Source: an uncultured Brevundimonas sp. (lineage in GTDB: Bacteria > Pseudomonadota > Alphaproteobacteria > Caulobacterales > Caulobacteraceae). From it: 64,000 bases of DNA. The stretch is from NCBI RefSeq assembly GCF_937863155.1, contig NZ_CALMFB010000011.1:20844-84843 (forward strand), given 5' to 3'. Shown piece after piece: positions 25,422-34,516 of this stretch. Position 1 is the first letter of the stretch. Each line of letters begins with the position of its first letter. A program made the translations under genes and the position numbers. The notes under the pieces are model-generated. The model saw nothing but the letters and a program-made list of their open reading frames with translations, had not been told where the DNA came from and searched no databases.

Positions 25422-25563
25422 CATCGTGTGTGTCTTTTCGTACACGGTTAAGCTTCCGTAATGAAACGGCCATGGAACGGCCATGGGTGCATCCCCATTT
25501 CTTCATCCGCTGGGTGGGGCCGGTGACCGAAGAAGTCACCGTATCCAGAGGATTGACATACCA

Positions 25564-26082
25564 ATGCGTAAACTTCTCATCGCGACCGCCGCCATTACCG
25601 CCATCGCCGCTCCGGCTGCTGCGCAAAGCATCTCGAATACCTATGGCACGCTGGGCTATAGCAGCGTTCAGGGCAATGACACCGACCTGGGCGCCGTCAC
25701 CGGCCGCATCGGCGCGCGTTTCACGCCCTATATCGGCGTGGAAGGTGAAGCCTCGTTCGGCATCAGCGACGACAACATCGCCGGCATCCCGAACTCCAAG
25801 GCCGAGCTGAAGCACGACCTGGCCGCCTATGTGACCGGCACCATCCCGGTGTCGCAGAATTTCGAACTGTTCGGCCGCGTCGGCTACGGCACCACCAAGG
25901 TGAAGGCCGAAGTGGGCGGCGTGTCGGCCTCGGACAGCGAGGAAAGCATCAACTGGGGCGTCGGCGGCAACTACTTCTTCGACGGCCAGAACGGCGTCCG
26001 CGCCGACTGGACCCGCCGCGACTTCCGCGACGGCGCCGGTGACGCCGACGTCTGGTCGGTGAATTTCGTCCGCAAATTCTGA
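25564..26082 (+). CDS. Small outer membrane beta-barrel protein
   Basis: A 172-residue protein with a clear signal peptide (MRKLLIATAAITAIAAPAAAQS). The mature part alternates polar and hydrophobic residues as in OmpA/OmpX-like 8-strand barrels (GTLGYSSVQG, IGARFTPYIGVEGEASFG, FELFGRVGYGTTKVKAEV) and ends in Phe (VWSVNFVRKF), the usual BAM recognition end. AGAGGA lies about 12 bp before the ATG. A strong terminator follows. The 190-bp upstream gap holds an inverted repeat and a tandem 11-mer. Function beyond barrel unknown. Confidence 0.87.
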   Translation: MRKLLIATAAITAIAAPAAAQSISNTYGTLGYSSVQGNDTDLGAVTGRIGARFTPYIGVEGEASFGISDDNIAGIPNSKAELKHDLAAYVTGTIPVSQNFELFGRVGYGTTKVKAEVGGVSASDSEESINWGVGGNYFFDGQNGVRADWTRRDFRDGAGDADVWSVNFVRKF

Positions 26083-26105
26083 TCGGACGACACAGGCTTT
26101 TGGCG

Positions 26106-26135
26106 AAAGGCGCGCTCGAAAGGGCGCGCCTTTTT
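26106..26135 (+). terminator. Rho-independent terminator after the OMP gene
   Basis: AAAGGCGCGC and GCGCGCCTTT pair over 10 bp around an 8-nt loop and run into T residues. A classical terminator 23 bp after the barrel gene; it also faces the minus-strand gene ending at 26147. Confidence 0.85.
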
Positions 26136-26146
26136 CGTATGCGGGT

Positions 26147-26419
26147 TCAGGCCAGGCCCGGCTGCAGGGCCCAGCGCATCGACCCTTCGCCAAAGGGGCG
26201 GAAGAACAGGTCGCGATATTTCTCGAACACCTCGACCACGCGCGCGGCCAGATCCTGGGCCACCTGTTCGCCGCGCTGGCGCTTCATGGCGGCGACGCAG
26301 TCGACCACCACCGACTGATGCGCCGATCCGCCCATGCTTTTCAGCACGGCGGCGACATCCTCAGCCAGCGGATCCAGCGGGGCGCCCCAGGGGCTGTTCG
26401 GATTGCGGGTGTGGGTCAT
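26147..26419 (-). CDS. Small conserved-looking protein, unknown
   Basis: A 90-residue protein beginning MTHTRNPNSPWGAPLDPLAE. A helical stretch (VAAVLKSMGGSAHQSVVVDCV) and a C-terminal FFRPFGEGSMRWAL resemble a small winged-helix-like domain that I recall from other alphaproteobacteria but cannot name. GAGGGGAG lies 9 bp before the ATG, supporting this start rather than the longer open frame. It lies downstream of the ketoacyl synthase on the same strand (102-bp gap). No membrane segment. Confidence 0.6.
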   Translation of the reverse strand: MTHTRNPNSPWGAPLDPLAEDVAAVLKSMGGSAHQSVVVDCVAAMKRQRGEQVAQDLAARVVEVFEKYRDLFFRPFGEGSMRWALQPGLA

Positions 26420-26521
26420 GCGGGCCTGCTCCCCTCTGTCCTCGACACTGGAGAGAACGGGTCGCAAAGACTGGTCCCAGATGCAAGCGTCAGCGCAGAA
26501 TCGTGAACGCAGCGCGCGCCA

Positions 26522-27664
26522 TCAGGCCCGTTTGCGCACGAACACCGTCCCGGCCGAATAGCCCGCGCCGAAGCTGCAGATCAGCCCCGTATCGCCCGGC
26601 GCAAAGCCGTCGTTGTGCAGGTGGAAGGCGATGATCGACCCGGCCGACGAAGTGTTGGCGTAGTCGTCCAGGATGATGACGTTCTCGCCCGGCGCGGGGT
26701 CGCGGCCCAGCACCTTGCGCCCGATCATCTCGTTCATGTTGATGTTGGCCTGATGCAGCCACAGCCGCTTCAAACCGGCCGGCTCCAGGCCCAGGTCGGC
26801 CGCATGGTCCACGATCATCTCGGCGACCATGGGCACCACATCCTTGAACACCTTGCGGCCCTGCTGGACGAACAGCTTGTCGGTCGGGCCGCCGGGCGTA
26901 TCGGGCGCGGCGCCGGTGGCCAGGGCGGCGGTGTTCAGGAAGCCGAAATTGTTGCGGATATTGTTCGAGAAGACGGTCTTCAGCCGCGAACCCAGAATCT
27001 CCCAGCCGCCCGCCCCGGCCTGATCCTCGGCCTCGATGATCACGGCCGTGGCCACGTCGCCGAAGATGAAATGGCTGTCGCGGTCGGTGAAGTTCAGATG
27101 GGCCGAGCAGACCTCGGGGTTGACCATCAGCACCGCCTTGACCGAGCCGGAGGCGATGAAATCCGCCGCTGTCTTGATGCCGAAGGTGGCGCTGCTGCAG
27201 GCCACATTCATGTCGAAGGCGAAGCCCTCGATCCCCAGGGCCTGCTGCACCTCGATGGCCATGGCCGGATAAGGCCGCTGCATGTTCGAGGCGGCGCACA
27301 AGACGGCGCCGATCTCGCTGACCGGCTTGCCCCAGCGGGCGATGGCGTCACGCGCCGCCTTGACCGCCATTTCGGCCAGGATCGACAGCTCGTCGTTCGA
27401 GCGTTCAGCCAGGTTCGGCCGCATCCGGGCGGGGTCAAGCACCCCGGCCTTGTCCATCACGAACCGCGACTTGATGCCCGACGCCTTTTCGATGAACTCA
27501 GGCGACGACGGGGTGCGCGCCTCCAGCTCGCCCGCCGCGATGGCGTCGGCGTTGTCGGCGTTCCACCGCTCGGCCCAGGCGTTGTAGGCGTCGACCAGTT
27601 CCGCGTTCGAGATGGACTGGTCCGGGGTGAACAGGCCGGTGGCGGCGATCACTGCGTTCGTCAT
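26522..27664 (-). CDS. Beta-ketoacyl-ACP synthase III-like enzyme (PA3286 type)
   Basis: A thiolase-fold condensing enzyme of 380 residues with the KASIII triad Cys146 (MNVACSSATFG), His294 (WLHQANINM) and Asn327 (DYANTSSAG). It is longer than FabH (about 320) and has an N-terminal insert (AYNAWAERWNADNADAIAAG) that, from memory, matches Pseudomonas PA3286, which diverts octanoyl-CoA from beta-oxidation into fatty acid synthesis. The usual fabH neighbours (plsX, acpP) are absent, so it is probably not the housekeeping FabH. Substrate is inferred. Confidence 0.82.
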   Translation of the reverse strand: MTNAVIAATGLFTPDQSISNAELVDAYNAWAERWNADNADAIAAGELEARTPSSPEFIEKASGIKSRFVMDKAGVLDPARMRPNLAERSNDELSILAEMAVKAARDAIARWGKPVSEIGAVLCAASNMQRPYPAMAIEVQQALGIEGFAFDMNVACSSATFGIKTAADFIASGSVKAVLMVNPEVCSAHLNFTDRDSHFIFGDVATAVIIEAEDQAGAGGWEILGSRLKTVFSNNIRNNFGFLNTAALATGAAPDTPGGPTDKLFVQQGRKVFKDVVPMVAEMIVDHAADLGLEPAGLKRLWLHQANINMNEMIGRKVLGRDPAPGENVIILDDYANTSSAGSIIAFHLHNDGFAPGDTGLICSFGAGYSAGTVFVRKRA

Positions 27665-27731
27665 TATCGATTCCTACCGCGCGGCACGCGACGCCTCGCT
27701 GAAAAGAGGTCCGTGTCGATCCGCAACCCAC

Positions 27732-29789
27732 TCAGTACGACGGCGGCGGCGTGCGGTCGAGACTGCTGCGAATTCCCTTCCACCAGCGGGCGACCTGGTT
27801 GGGCGGCGCGGGTGTCGGGCGGCCTCGCGCGGCGATCAACGCCTCGACCAGATCCTCGGCCTCGCACGGCCAGCCGGTCGGAGCGACATAGACCGGATAG
27901 GCGATCAGGGCGGCGTGGATCAGATCGTCCAGACCGGCCCGGCGCGTGCGGCGTGCAAACGTCAGCCGGTCCTCGGTCAGGCCCCATCCGGCATAGAAGG
28001 GCCGCCCATAGGTGGACACCGCCTTGCCCCGCAGCAGGGCCTCGAACCCCGCCAGACTGGTCAGGGTGGCCAGCCGGTCGCAGGCGTGGATGCAGTCGAT
28101 CACATCCAGGCCGTCGGCCACCGCATCGACGGCTCCCAGCGCCCCCGCATCCAGTCGCCCCGGCCGGTTGCCCGCCAGAACGTCGGGGTGGTTGCGATAG
28201 ACGATGAAGGCGTCCGGTCGGTCGGCGCGCACGGCGGCGATCAGTCCGGCGTTGGTGCGAATGGCCTCGCACCCGGTCAGGATGGACTTGTCGTTCTCGA
28301 CCTGGCCGACGACCAGAACCCGCTCGCGATCCGTGGGCCAGTCGGTCGGGATGGGCGCGCCCGCCAGATTGTATTTCGACACCCCCGCCTCAACCACGCG
28401 GTCGCACAGGCGCCGGGCGCGGGCGGCCTGATCCGGCGTCAGATCGGCGGTCTGGATCAGCGTCTCCAGGCGGCTGGGCGTGCGCGGATCGTAGTAGACG
28501 CCCAGGTCGTCCAGGGCGACCGACAGGGCGCCAAAGAAGTCGGACCCCAGCCCCTGCGACCGGATGAAGCCATCCTCGATCCGCACCGTGGGGCCGTCGA
28601 AGGCGGCGGCGGCGGTGCGCACGGCCTCGGTCTCCTTGCCCGCCCACCAGGCCAGACGCCTGCCGGTTTCGGCCGCATGGCGGGCGGCGGCGCGGGGTGA
28701 ACCGATGAAGCGGTGGGTCGCCTTGGGGCTGTTCAGCAGGCGGCGGATGGCGCCGCGCTTGGCCGGGGCGAAGCCGGTCAGGGACCAGCCCCCCGCCAGA
28801 CGGTTCGCCCGGTCGCGCAGGGCGATCAGCCGCTCCAGCGCCTGTTCCGCCTCGCATCGCCGGCCCGTGACCGGATCGACATAGCGGCTGTAGGCGATCA
28901 AAGCGGCGGCCGCGACCTGTTCGATATCGCGCGCCACGCCCCGGCGGCCGGTGTCGACCGCATCGGTCGTCAGGCCCCAGCCGGAATAGAAGGGCGCCCC
29001 GAAACACGACACCGGCAGGCCCCGCAACAGGGCCTCGAACCCCAGGGCCGAGGTGACGCAATAGACGGCGTCCACCGCCGCCAGCAGGTCGGCCGGCCGC
29101 ACATCGGCGTCGATCAGGGTCACGCCGTCCAAATCAGCGGCGTCGATGCAGCCCTGTTTGCGCCCGGCGGCGACGGCGGGATGGCGTTTGACGATGATCT
29201 GGGCGTCCGGGTTCTGAGCCTTGGCGGCGGCCAGCATGGCGCGGAAACTGTCAGGGTCCGCCAGGCCATAGCCGATGGAGGCGTCGCCCGCCGTCTGATC
29301 CACCACCAGCACCCGGCGTCCGGGCTTCAGGATGGCGGGGTCCAGCGGCCCGCCCATATTGGTCTTGGATATGCCCGCCGCGACGATGCGGTCGATCAGC
29401 CCCCCCGCCCGCGCCCGCAGCCCCGCATCGCACCAGGCGTCGGCGGTGCAGATCAGATGCTCCAGCCGGCTGGGCCGCGTCGCGTCGTAATAGATCCCCA
29501 GGTCATCGACGATCAGGCTCAGGCTGGCCGCCCCCGTCTCGCCCAGGCCGACCGATCTCAGGAACCCGTCCTCCAGCGCCACATAGGGCCGCCGGTTCGC
29601 CGCCGCCCAGCGCCGCCCCGCCTCGGCCGTCGGCTTCATGCCCCAGCCCAGGACCGCGCGCACATCACTGCCGGGCAGCCGACGCAGCTCATGGTCGGGC
29701 AGAAACTGGGCCAGGAACGGTACCTTCCACACGCCGGGCGCGCAGACCCAGGCAGGCGTCGGCTCAGGACGGATAGGCGCGGCGGTCAT
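27732..29789 (-). CDS. kpsC: Capsule polysaccharide Kdo-transferase, KpsC-like, two-module
   Basis: A 685-residue cytoplasmic protein made of two homologous halves, each with an EDGF(L/I)RS-x-GLG motif (about 72 and about 395), then (L/V)DDLG(I/V)YYD and PSRLE. This is the KpsC architecture, in which two beta-Kdo transferase modules build the poly-Kdo linker anchoring capsule to lipid. The ATG gives MTAAPIRPEPTPAW; the frame is open upstream but runs into glyS and a palindrome. KpsS and the export genes are not in this window, so it is an orphan here. Confidence 0.85.
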   Translation of the reverse strand: MTAAPIRPEPTPAWVCAPGVWKVPFLAQFLPDHELRRLPGSDVRAVLGWGMKPTAEAGRRWAAANRRPYVALEDGFLRSVGLGETGAASLSLIVDDLGIYYDATRPSRLEHLICTADAWCDAGLRARAGGLIDRIVAAGISKTNMGGPLDPAILKPGRRVLVVDQTAGDASIGYGLADPDSFRAMLAAAKAQNPDAQIIVKRHPAVAAGRKQGCIDAADLDGVTLIDADVRPADLLAAVDAVYCVTSALGFEALLRGLPVSCFGAPFYSGWGLTTDAVDTGRRGVARDIEQVAAAALIAYSRYVDPVTGRRCEAEQALERLIALRDRANRLAGGWSLTGFAPAKRGAIRRLLNSPKATHRFIGSPRAAARHAAETGRRLAWWAGKETEAVRTAAAAFDGPTVRIEDGFIRSQGLGSDFFGALSVALDDLGVYYDPRTPSRLETLIQTADLTPDQAARARRLCDRVVEAGVSKYNLAGAPIPTDWPTDRERVLVVGQVENDKSILTGCEAIRTNAGLIAAVRADRPDAFIVYRNHPDVLAGNRPGRLDAGALGAVDAVADGLDVIDCIHACDRLATLTSLAGFEALLRGKAVSTYGRPFYAGWGLTEDRLTFARRTRRAGLDDLIHAALIAYPVYVAPTGWPCEAEDLVEALIAARGRPTPAPPNQVARWWKGIRSSLDRTPPPSY

Positions 29790-29840
29790 GCTTTGCCGTT
29801 CTAGGGGGGCGACCGGGGCCTGTCGATGAGGCGCACCCCT

Positions 29841-29865
29841 CCCTTCTCCCCTTGCGGGAGAAGGG
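29841..29865. repeat. REP-like palindrome between glyS and the kpsC-like gene
   Basis: CCCTTCTCCC and GGGAGAAGGG form a 10-bp perfect stem with a 5-nt loop in the 83-bp gap. The same core recurs at 56665-56820. It may end the glyS transcript, but it lacks a U tract and looks like a dispersed REP element. Confidence 0.6.
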
Positions 29866-29872
29866 CCGCATT

Positions 29873-32131
29873 TCACCCCCCGATCATGCCGAAATCGGCG
29901 ACGCGACCCATGACGGCCCGCACCTGGCCCAGCAGTTTCAGGCGGTTGTCGCGTTCGGCCGGGACGTCCGAGTTGACCATGACGGCGGTGAAGAAGGCGT
30001 CCACCGGCACGCGCAGGCGGGCCAGGGCGGTCATGGCGGCGGCGAAATCCTCGGCGTCCAGCGCGGCGTCCACGGCGGTCGCGGCGGCGGCGGCGGCGAA
30101 GGCCAGGGCGGTCTCTTCCGCCGGCTGGTTCGGCAGGCCGGTCTGGACCATTCCGGTGGGCAGTTCGCCCTTCTTTTCTTCGGCGCGCAGGATGTTGGAC
30201 GCACGCTTGTAGCCCGCCAGCAGATTGGCCCCGTCGTCGGTGGCCAGAAACGCCTCCAGCGCCTCGACCCGCCGCACGATCCGCACCAGGTCGTCGTCGC
30301 CCAGGGCGAAGACGGCGTCAACCAGGTCGTGGCGCTTGCCCTGATCGCGGAGGAGGACTTTCAGGCGGTCGGCGAAGAAGGAAAGAACTCCAAACTTTTC
30401 ATCCTCTAGCCCAATACGACTGCCCAACGGGAACGTCTGCTCCAGCATTTCCTGCCGCTCTCGAACGAGTTGTTCCAGCCGGTTCGGCAAATCCTCGATA
30501 GCCTCAGGATCCAAGCGGGCGACATCTACAATTGCGACGGGCTGCGCCCTGCGAGCTTCGGCGACGAGACGGTCAAGGTTTGCACGGCTGCCCTGCACAC
30601 GCTCTACGTTGAGCAACGATAGCCGCACCCCATTCTCAAGCACCAGCCGGATCACCCCCAGCGCCGCGCGGCGCAGGGCGAAGGGGTCTTTCGATCCCGT
30701 CGGCTTCTCGTCGATGGCGAAGAAGCCGACCAGGGCGTCCAGCTTGTCGGCCAGGGCCACCGCCACCGTCAGGGGCGCGGTGGGGACCGTGTCGGTCGGT
30801 CCCTGCGGACGATAGTGGTCGCGCACGGCGTCGGCGACGGCGTCCGGATAGCCGGCGGCTCTGAGGTAATAGCCGCCCATGATCCCCTGCAGTTCGGGGA
30901 ATTCGCCCACCATGCCCGAGGCCAGGTCGGCCTTGGCCAGACGCGCGGCCTGTTCGGCCTGATCCGGGTCGGCGCCGACTAGCGGTGCGATCTCGCGGGC
31001 CAGGGCGGCGATGCGGTCCACCCGCTCGGCCATCGTTCCCAGTTTGGCGTGATAGGTGACGCCTTCCAGCTTCTTCAGCCAGGCGTCGAAGCCGACCTTG
31101 CGGTCCTCGTCCCAGAAGAAACGGGCGTCGTTCAGCCGGGCCGACAGGACGCGCGAATTGCCCGCCGCCAGAGCCTGGCCGCCGTCGGTCGCCTCGACAT
31201 TGGCCACCACCACGAAGTGCGGGGCCAGGGGAGCGCGGACCTCCAGGTCCGCATTTTCGGCCGTCACGGTCTGGCGGACCTGGAGGTCCGCGCGCCGCCG
31301 CACCGCGAAATATTTCTGGTGCGTCTTCATCGACAGCTGGACCACCTCGGGCGGCAGGTCCAGGAACTGAGGGTCCATGTCGCCCAGGATCGGCGTCGGC
31401 CATTCCGCCAGGCCCGACACCTCGTCCAGCAGGCCGTCGTCATCGACCAGAGCCAACCCCTTGTCCGAACAGACCTTCTGCGCCGCCTCGAGAATCCGCA
31501 ACCGCCGGTCGGCCGGGTCCAGCAGGACGTAGTGCTGCTCCAGCTTCTTGCGATAGTCGGCGAAGTCGGCCACGCCGAACGGGCGACCCGCACCCAGGAA
31601 GCGATGCCCCTCGGTCACGTCGCCGCTCTCGATGCCGTCGATGGCGAAGGGCACGATGGCGCCGTCGAACAGGCACAGGATGCGCTTGATCGGCCGCACC
31701 CAGCGCAGGGTTCCGGACCCCCAGCGCATCGACTTGGGCCAGGGGAAGCCGCGCACGATCTCTTCGACCATGGCCGGGATCATGTCGGCCGTGTCGCGGC
31801 CCTTTTGGCTGATGATGGCGAACAGCACGCCGTCGCGCTCGACCAGTTGATCGCGTGTCAGGCCGGTCTTGCGCAGGAAGCCGTCCAGCGCCTGCTCCGG
31901 CGCCGAGGTTTTCGGCCCCTTGATCTCTTCTTCGCGGTCGGGCGTGGCGACGGGCAGCCCCTCGACCACCAGGGTCAGACGACGCGGCCCGGCGAAGGTG
32001 GTCAGCGACGACCACTCCAGCCCGGCGGCCTTCAGCCGGTCGGACGCCATCCGCTCCAGATCACGCGCGGCCCCGGCCTGCATGCGGGCGGGGATTTCTT
32101 CGGAGAAGATTTCGAGAAGGAGTTGGGGCAT
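29873..32131 (-). CDS. glyS: Glycyl-tRNA synthetase beta subunit
   Basis: The large subunit of the bacterial alpha2-beta2 glycyl-tRNA synthetase. The 752-residue protein begins [18 protein letters not shown], the family's N-terminal signature. It also shows ITEGHRFL-type EGHRFLGAG, SMKTHQKYFAVR and the HD-like middle (ARLAKADLASGMVGEFPELQGIMGGYY, split across about 400-430). The C-terminal anticodon-binding part is intact. A DUF559 endonuclease gene separates it from glyQ, which it would normally follow directly; the DUF559 stop overlaps the glyS start by 1 bp (TAATG). Confidence 0.95.
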   Translation of the reverse strand: MPQLLLEIFSEEIPARMQAGAARDLERMASDRLKAAGLEWSSLTTFAGPRRLTLVVEGLPVATPDREEEIKGPKTSAPEQALDGFLRKTGLTRDQLVERDGVLFAIISQKGRDTADMIPAMVEEIVRGFPWPKSMRWGSGTLRWVRPIKRILCLFDGAIVPFAIDGIESGDVTEGHRFLGAGRPFGVADFADYRKKLEQHYVLLDPADRRLRILEAAQKVCSDKGLALVDDDGLLDEVSGLAEWPTPILGDMDPQFLDLPPEVVQLSMKTHQKYFAVRRRADLQVRQTVTAENADLEVRAPLAPHFVVVANVEATDGGQALAAGNSRVLSARLNDARFFWDEDRKVGFDAWLKKLEGVTYHAKLGTMAERVDRIAALAREIAPLVGADPDQAEQAARLAKADLASGMVGEFPELQGIMGGYYLRAAGYPDAVADAVRDHYRPQGPTDTVPTAPLTVAVALADKLDALVGFFAIDEKPTGSKDPFALRRAALGVIRLVLENGVRLSLLNVERVQGSRANLDRLVAEARRAQPVAIVDVARLDPEAIEDLPNRLEQLVRERQEMLEQTFPLGSRIGLEDEKFGVLSFFADRLKVLLRDQGKRHDLVDAVFALGDDDLVRIVRRVEALEAFLATDDGANLLAGYKRASNILRAEEKKGELPTGMVQTGLPNQPAEETALAFAAAAAATAVDAALDAEDFAAAMTALARLRVPVDAFFTAVMVNSDVPAERDNRLKLLGQVRAVMGRVADFGMIGG

Positions 32132-32663
32132 TAGACTTCGCTAAAGCCCTTCCCCTCGAGGGGGAAGGGTTGGGATGGGGTGTGGGCAGGCTGGTCGCCG
32201 GTCGGCAGGGAGACTCCGGCCGCCTTGGTGACCTGGGCGACGGCGGCGTCGATATCCTCGATCACCCGGCGATTGGAGATGCGCAGGACGCTGTAGCCTT
32301 GGGCGGAAAACCAGTCGTCGCGCTTCAGATCGCGCACGGCGACATCGGTGCGATCATGGACGCCGCCATCGACCTCGATCACCAGACGCGAAGCGTGACA
32401 GGCGAAATCGACGACGTAGGGTCCGATAGGGACTTGGCGACGAAACCGGATGGGCAGCAGGCGAAGGCGCTCCCATAGTCTGCGTTCGGCCAGGGTTTGG
32501 TCGCTGCGCAGACGACGGGCGCGGGCGATGCCGCCCGCCTTGATCTTCGATGTCGAGATGAAGTCGGCCTGGACAGAGTCTTGGGCGTTCAGATTGGTCG
32601 GCGGCGTGCCCACACCCCATCCCCCGACCCCTTCCCCCTCGAGGGGAAGGGGAGGCTTGGGGG

Positions 32664-32667
<4 letters not shown>
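32131..32667 (-). CDS. DUF559 / Vsr-like endonuclease domain protein in repeat-bounded cassette
   Basis: A 178-residue protein with a central DUF559 domain. [20 protein letters not shown] opens it; [20 protein letters not shown] and [14 protein letters not shown] contain the restriction-like D-x-n-E-x-D core (about residues 91-106). The first 20 and last 15 residues are translated from near-identical inverted repeats (PLPLEGEG at one end, PFPLEGKG at the other), so the true domain starts near residue 27. A GTG overlapping the glyQ stop (GTGA) is taken; an ATG at 32715 lies inside glyQ. It splits glyQ from glyS. Function is unproven; DUF559 is related to very-short-patch repair nucleases. Confidence 0.75.
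32147..32190. repeat. Inverted terminal repeat, glyS-side, of the DUF559 cassette
   Basis: Contains CCCTTCCCC-TCGAG-GGGGAAGGG (a 9-bp stem) followed by TTGGGATGGGGTGTGGGCA. The same hairpin plus ATGGGGTGTGGGCA recurs in inverted orientation at 32612-32652, at the other end of the gene. It encodes the C-terminal residues [15 protein letters not shown]. Confidence 0.75.
32612..32652. repeat. Inverted terminal repeat, glyQ-side, of the DUF559 cassette
   Basis: Read on the minus strand: CCCCTTCCCC-TCGAG-GGGGAAGGGG (10-bp stem; the plus-strand arms are 32628-32637 and 32643-32652), then GTCGGGGG and ATGGGGTGTGGGCA. It mirrors 32147-32190 with a few mismatches and encodes the N-terminal [15 protein letters not shown]. 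Confidence 0.75.
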
Positions 32668-33557
<890 letters not shown>

Positions 33558-33623
33558 GGCGGTTTCCGGCGTTCGCAGGCGCGAAAAAATGACGGCGGAC
33601 CCTAGGGGTGGAAGGCCCGAGAT

Positions 33624-34508
33624 TCAACCGTTCGCGGGGTTAAGGACGCAAGGGACGACCCACCACTGCGGATGGTCGGCCCCGATCCGGCGGGCGGCGT
33701 CGCGGGCCGCCGCCTGGTCCAGGCACAGGCCGAACACCGTCGCGCCCGACCCCGACATGCGCGCCAGGGCGACGCCCGGCGTGGCGGCGACCGCCGACAG
33801 GGCCTGGTCGATCGCGGGCGACAGACCGACCGCCGGGGTCTGAAGATCGTTCCTCTGAAGCGCCAGCCAGTCGGTGACGGCGGGGACGGACCAGTCGGCG
33901 GGCGGCGCCGGACGGTCGGCGGCGGCGGGCGGCCCGGCGTCATAGGCGCGATAGACGGCCCCGGTCGGCGACGGAACGCCGGGATTGACCAGCACGGCGT
34001 GCAGGGGCGGCAGGCGCGGCTCGAACGTCAGGATGTCGCCCCGCCCCTCGGCCCAGACGGTGCGGGCGTGCAGGCACATGGGCCCGTCGGCGCCGATCTC
34101 GGCCGCGATGCGCGCCAGGGCGTCGTCGTCCAGCGCCAGACCCAGGGCGTCGCGCGCCAGCTTCAGGGCCGCGCCCGCATCGGACGAACCGCCCCCCAGG
34201 CCCGCCGCGATGGGCAGCCGTTTGTCCAGCCGGACCGCCAGCGGCGGATCGCTGATCTCGGCCGCGCGGCCCAGCGCCGTCAGAGCGCGCCGGACCAGAT
34301 TGTCCCCCTGCCCGTCCTCCAGACCCGAAGCGAAGGGACCGGAGACGTCCAGCGACAGGCCCGGCGCGGGCGCAACGGTCAGGCCGTCGCCGACATCGGC
34401 GAAGGCGACCAGGCTGGCCAGGGGATGATAGCCATCGGCGTCCACCGGCCCGACATGCAGGAACAGATTGACCTTGGCCGGGGCCAGGGCGCTGAACAGC
34501 GGCGACAT
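33624..34508 (-). CDS. ispE: 4-diphosphocytidyl-2-C-methyl-D-erythritol kinase
   Basis: Phosphorylates CDP-methylerythritol in the MEP isoprenoid pathway. The 294-residue GHMP kinase begins APAKVNLFLHVGPVDADGYH, has the ATP loop PIAAGLGGGSSDAGAAL (about 95-111) and the C-terminal MSGSGATVFGL. ATG 34508 (MSPLFSALAPAKVN) is chosen over an open upstream extension that runs through the TPR gene. It starts 9 bp downstream of the TPR gene's stop, suggesting co-transcription. Confidence 0.93.
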   Translation of the reverse strand: MSPLFSALAPAKVNLFLHVGPVDADGYHPLASLVAFADVGDGLTVAPAPGLSLDVSGPFASGLEDGQGDNLVRRALTALGRAAEISDPPLAVRLDKRLPIAAGLGGGSSDAGAALKLARDALGLALDDDALARIAAEIGADGPMCLHARTVWAEGRGDILTFEPRLPPLHAVLVNPGVPSPTGAVYRAYDAGPPAAADRPAPPADWSVPAVTDWLALQRNDLQTPAVGLSPAIDQALSAVAATPGVALARMSGSGATVFGLCLDQAAARDAARRIGADHPQWWVVPCVLNPANG

Positions 34509-34516
34509 GGCGGCCC

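Noticed and set aside
25449-25463. TTAA-N7-TAAT before the outer-membrane barrel gene as a CtrA box
   Set aside because: The second half-site is TAAT, not TTAA; too weak without conservation data.
25465-25486. Tandem duplicate of AACGGCCATGG
   Set aside because: Only two 11-bp copies in a promoter region; could be chance or slippage, and no function is suggested.
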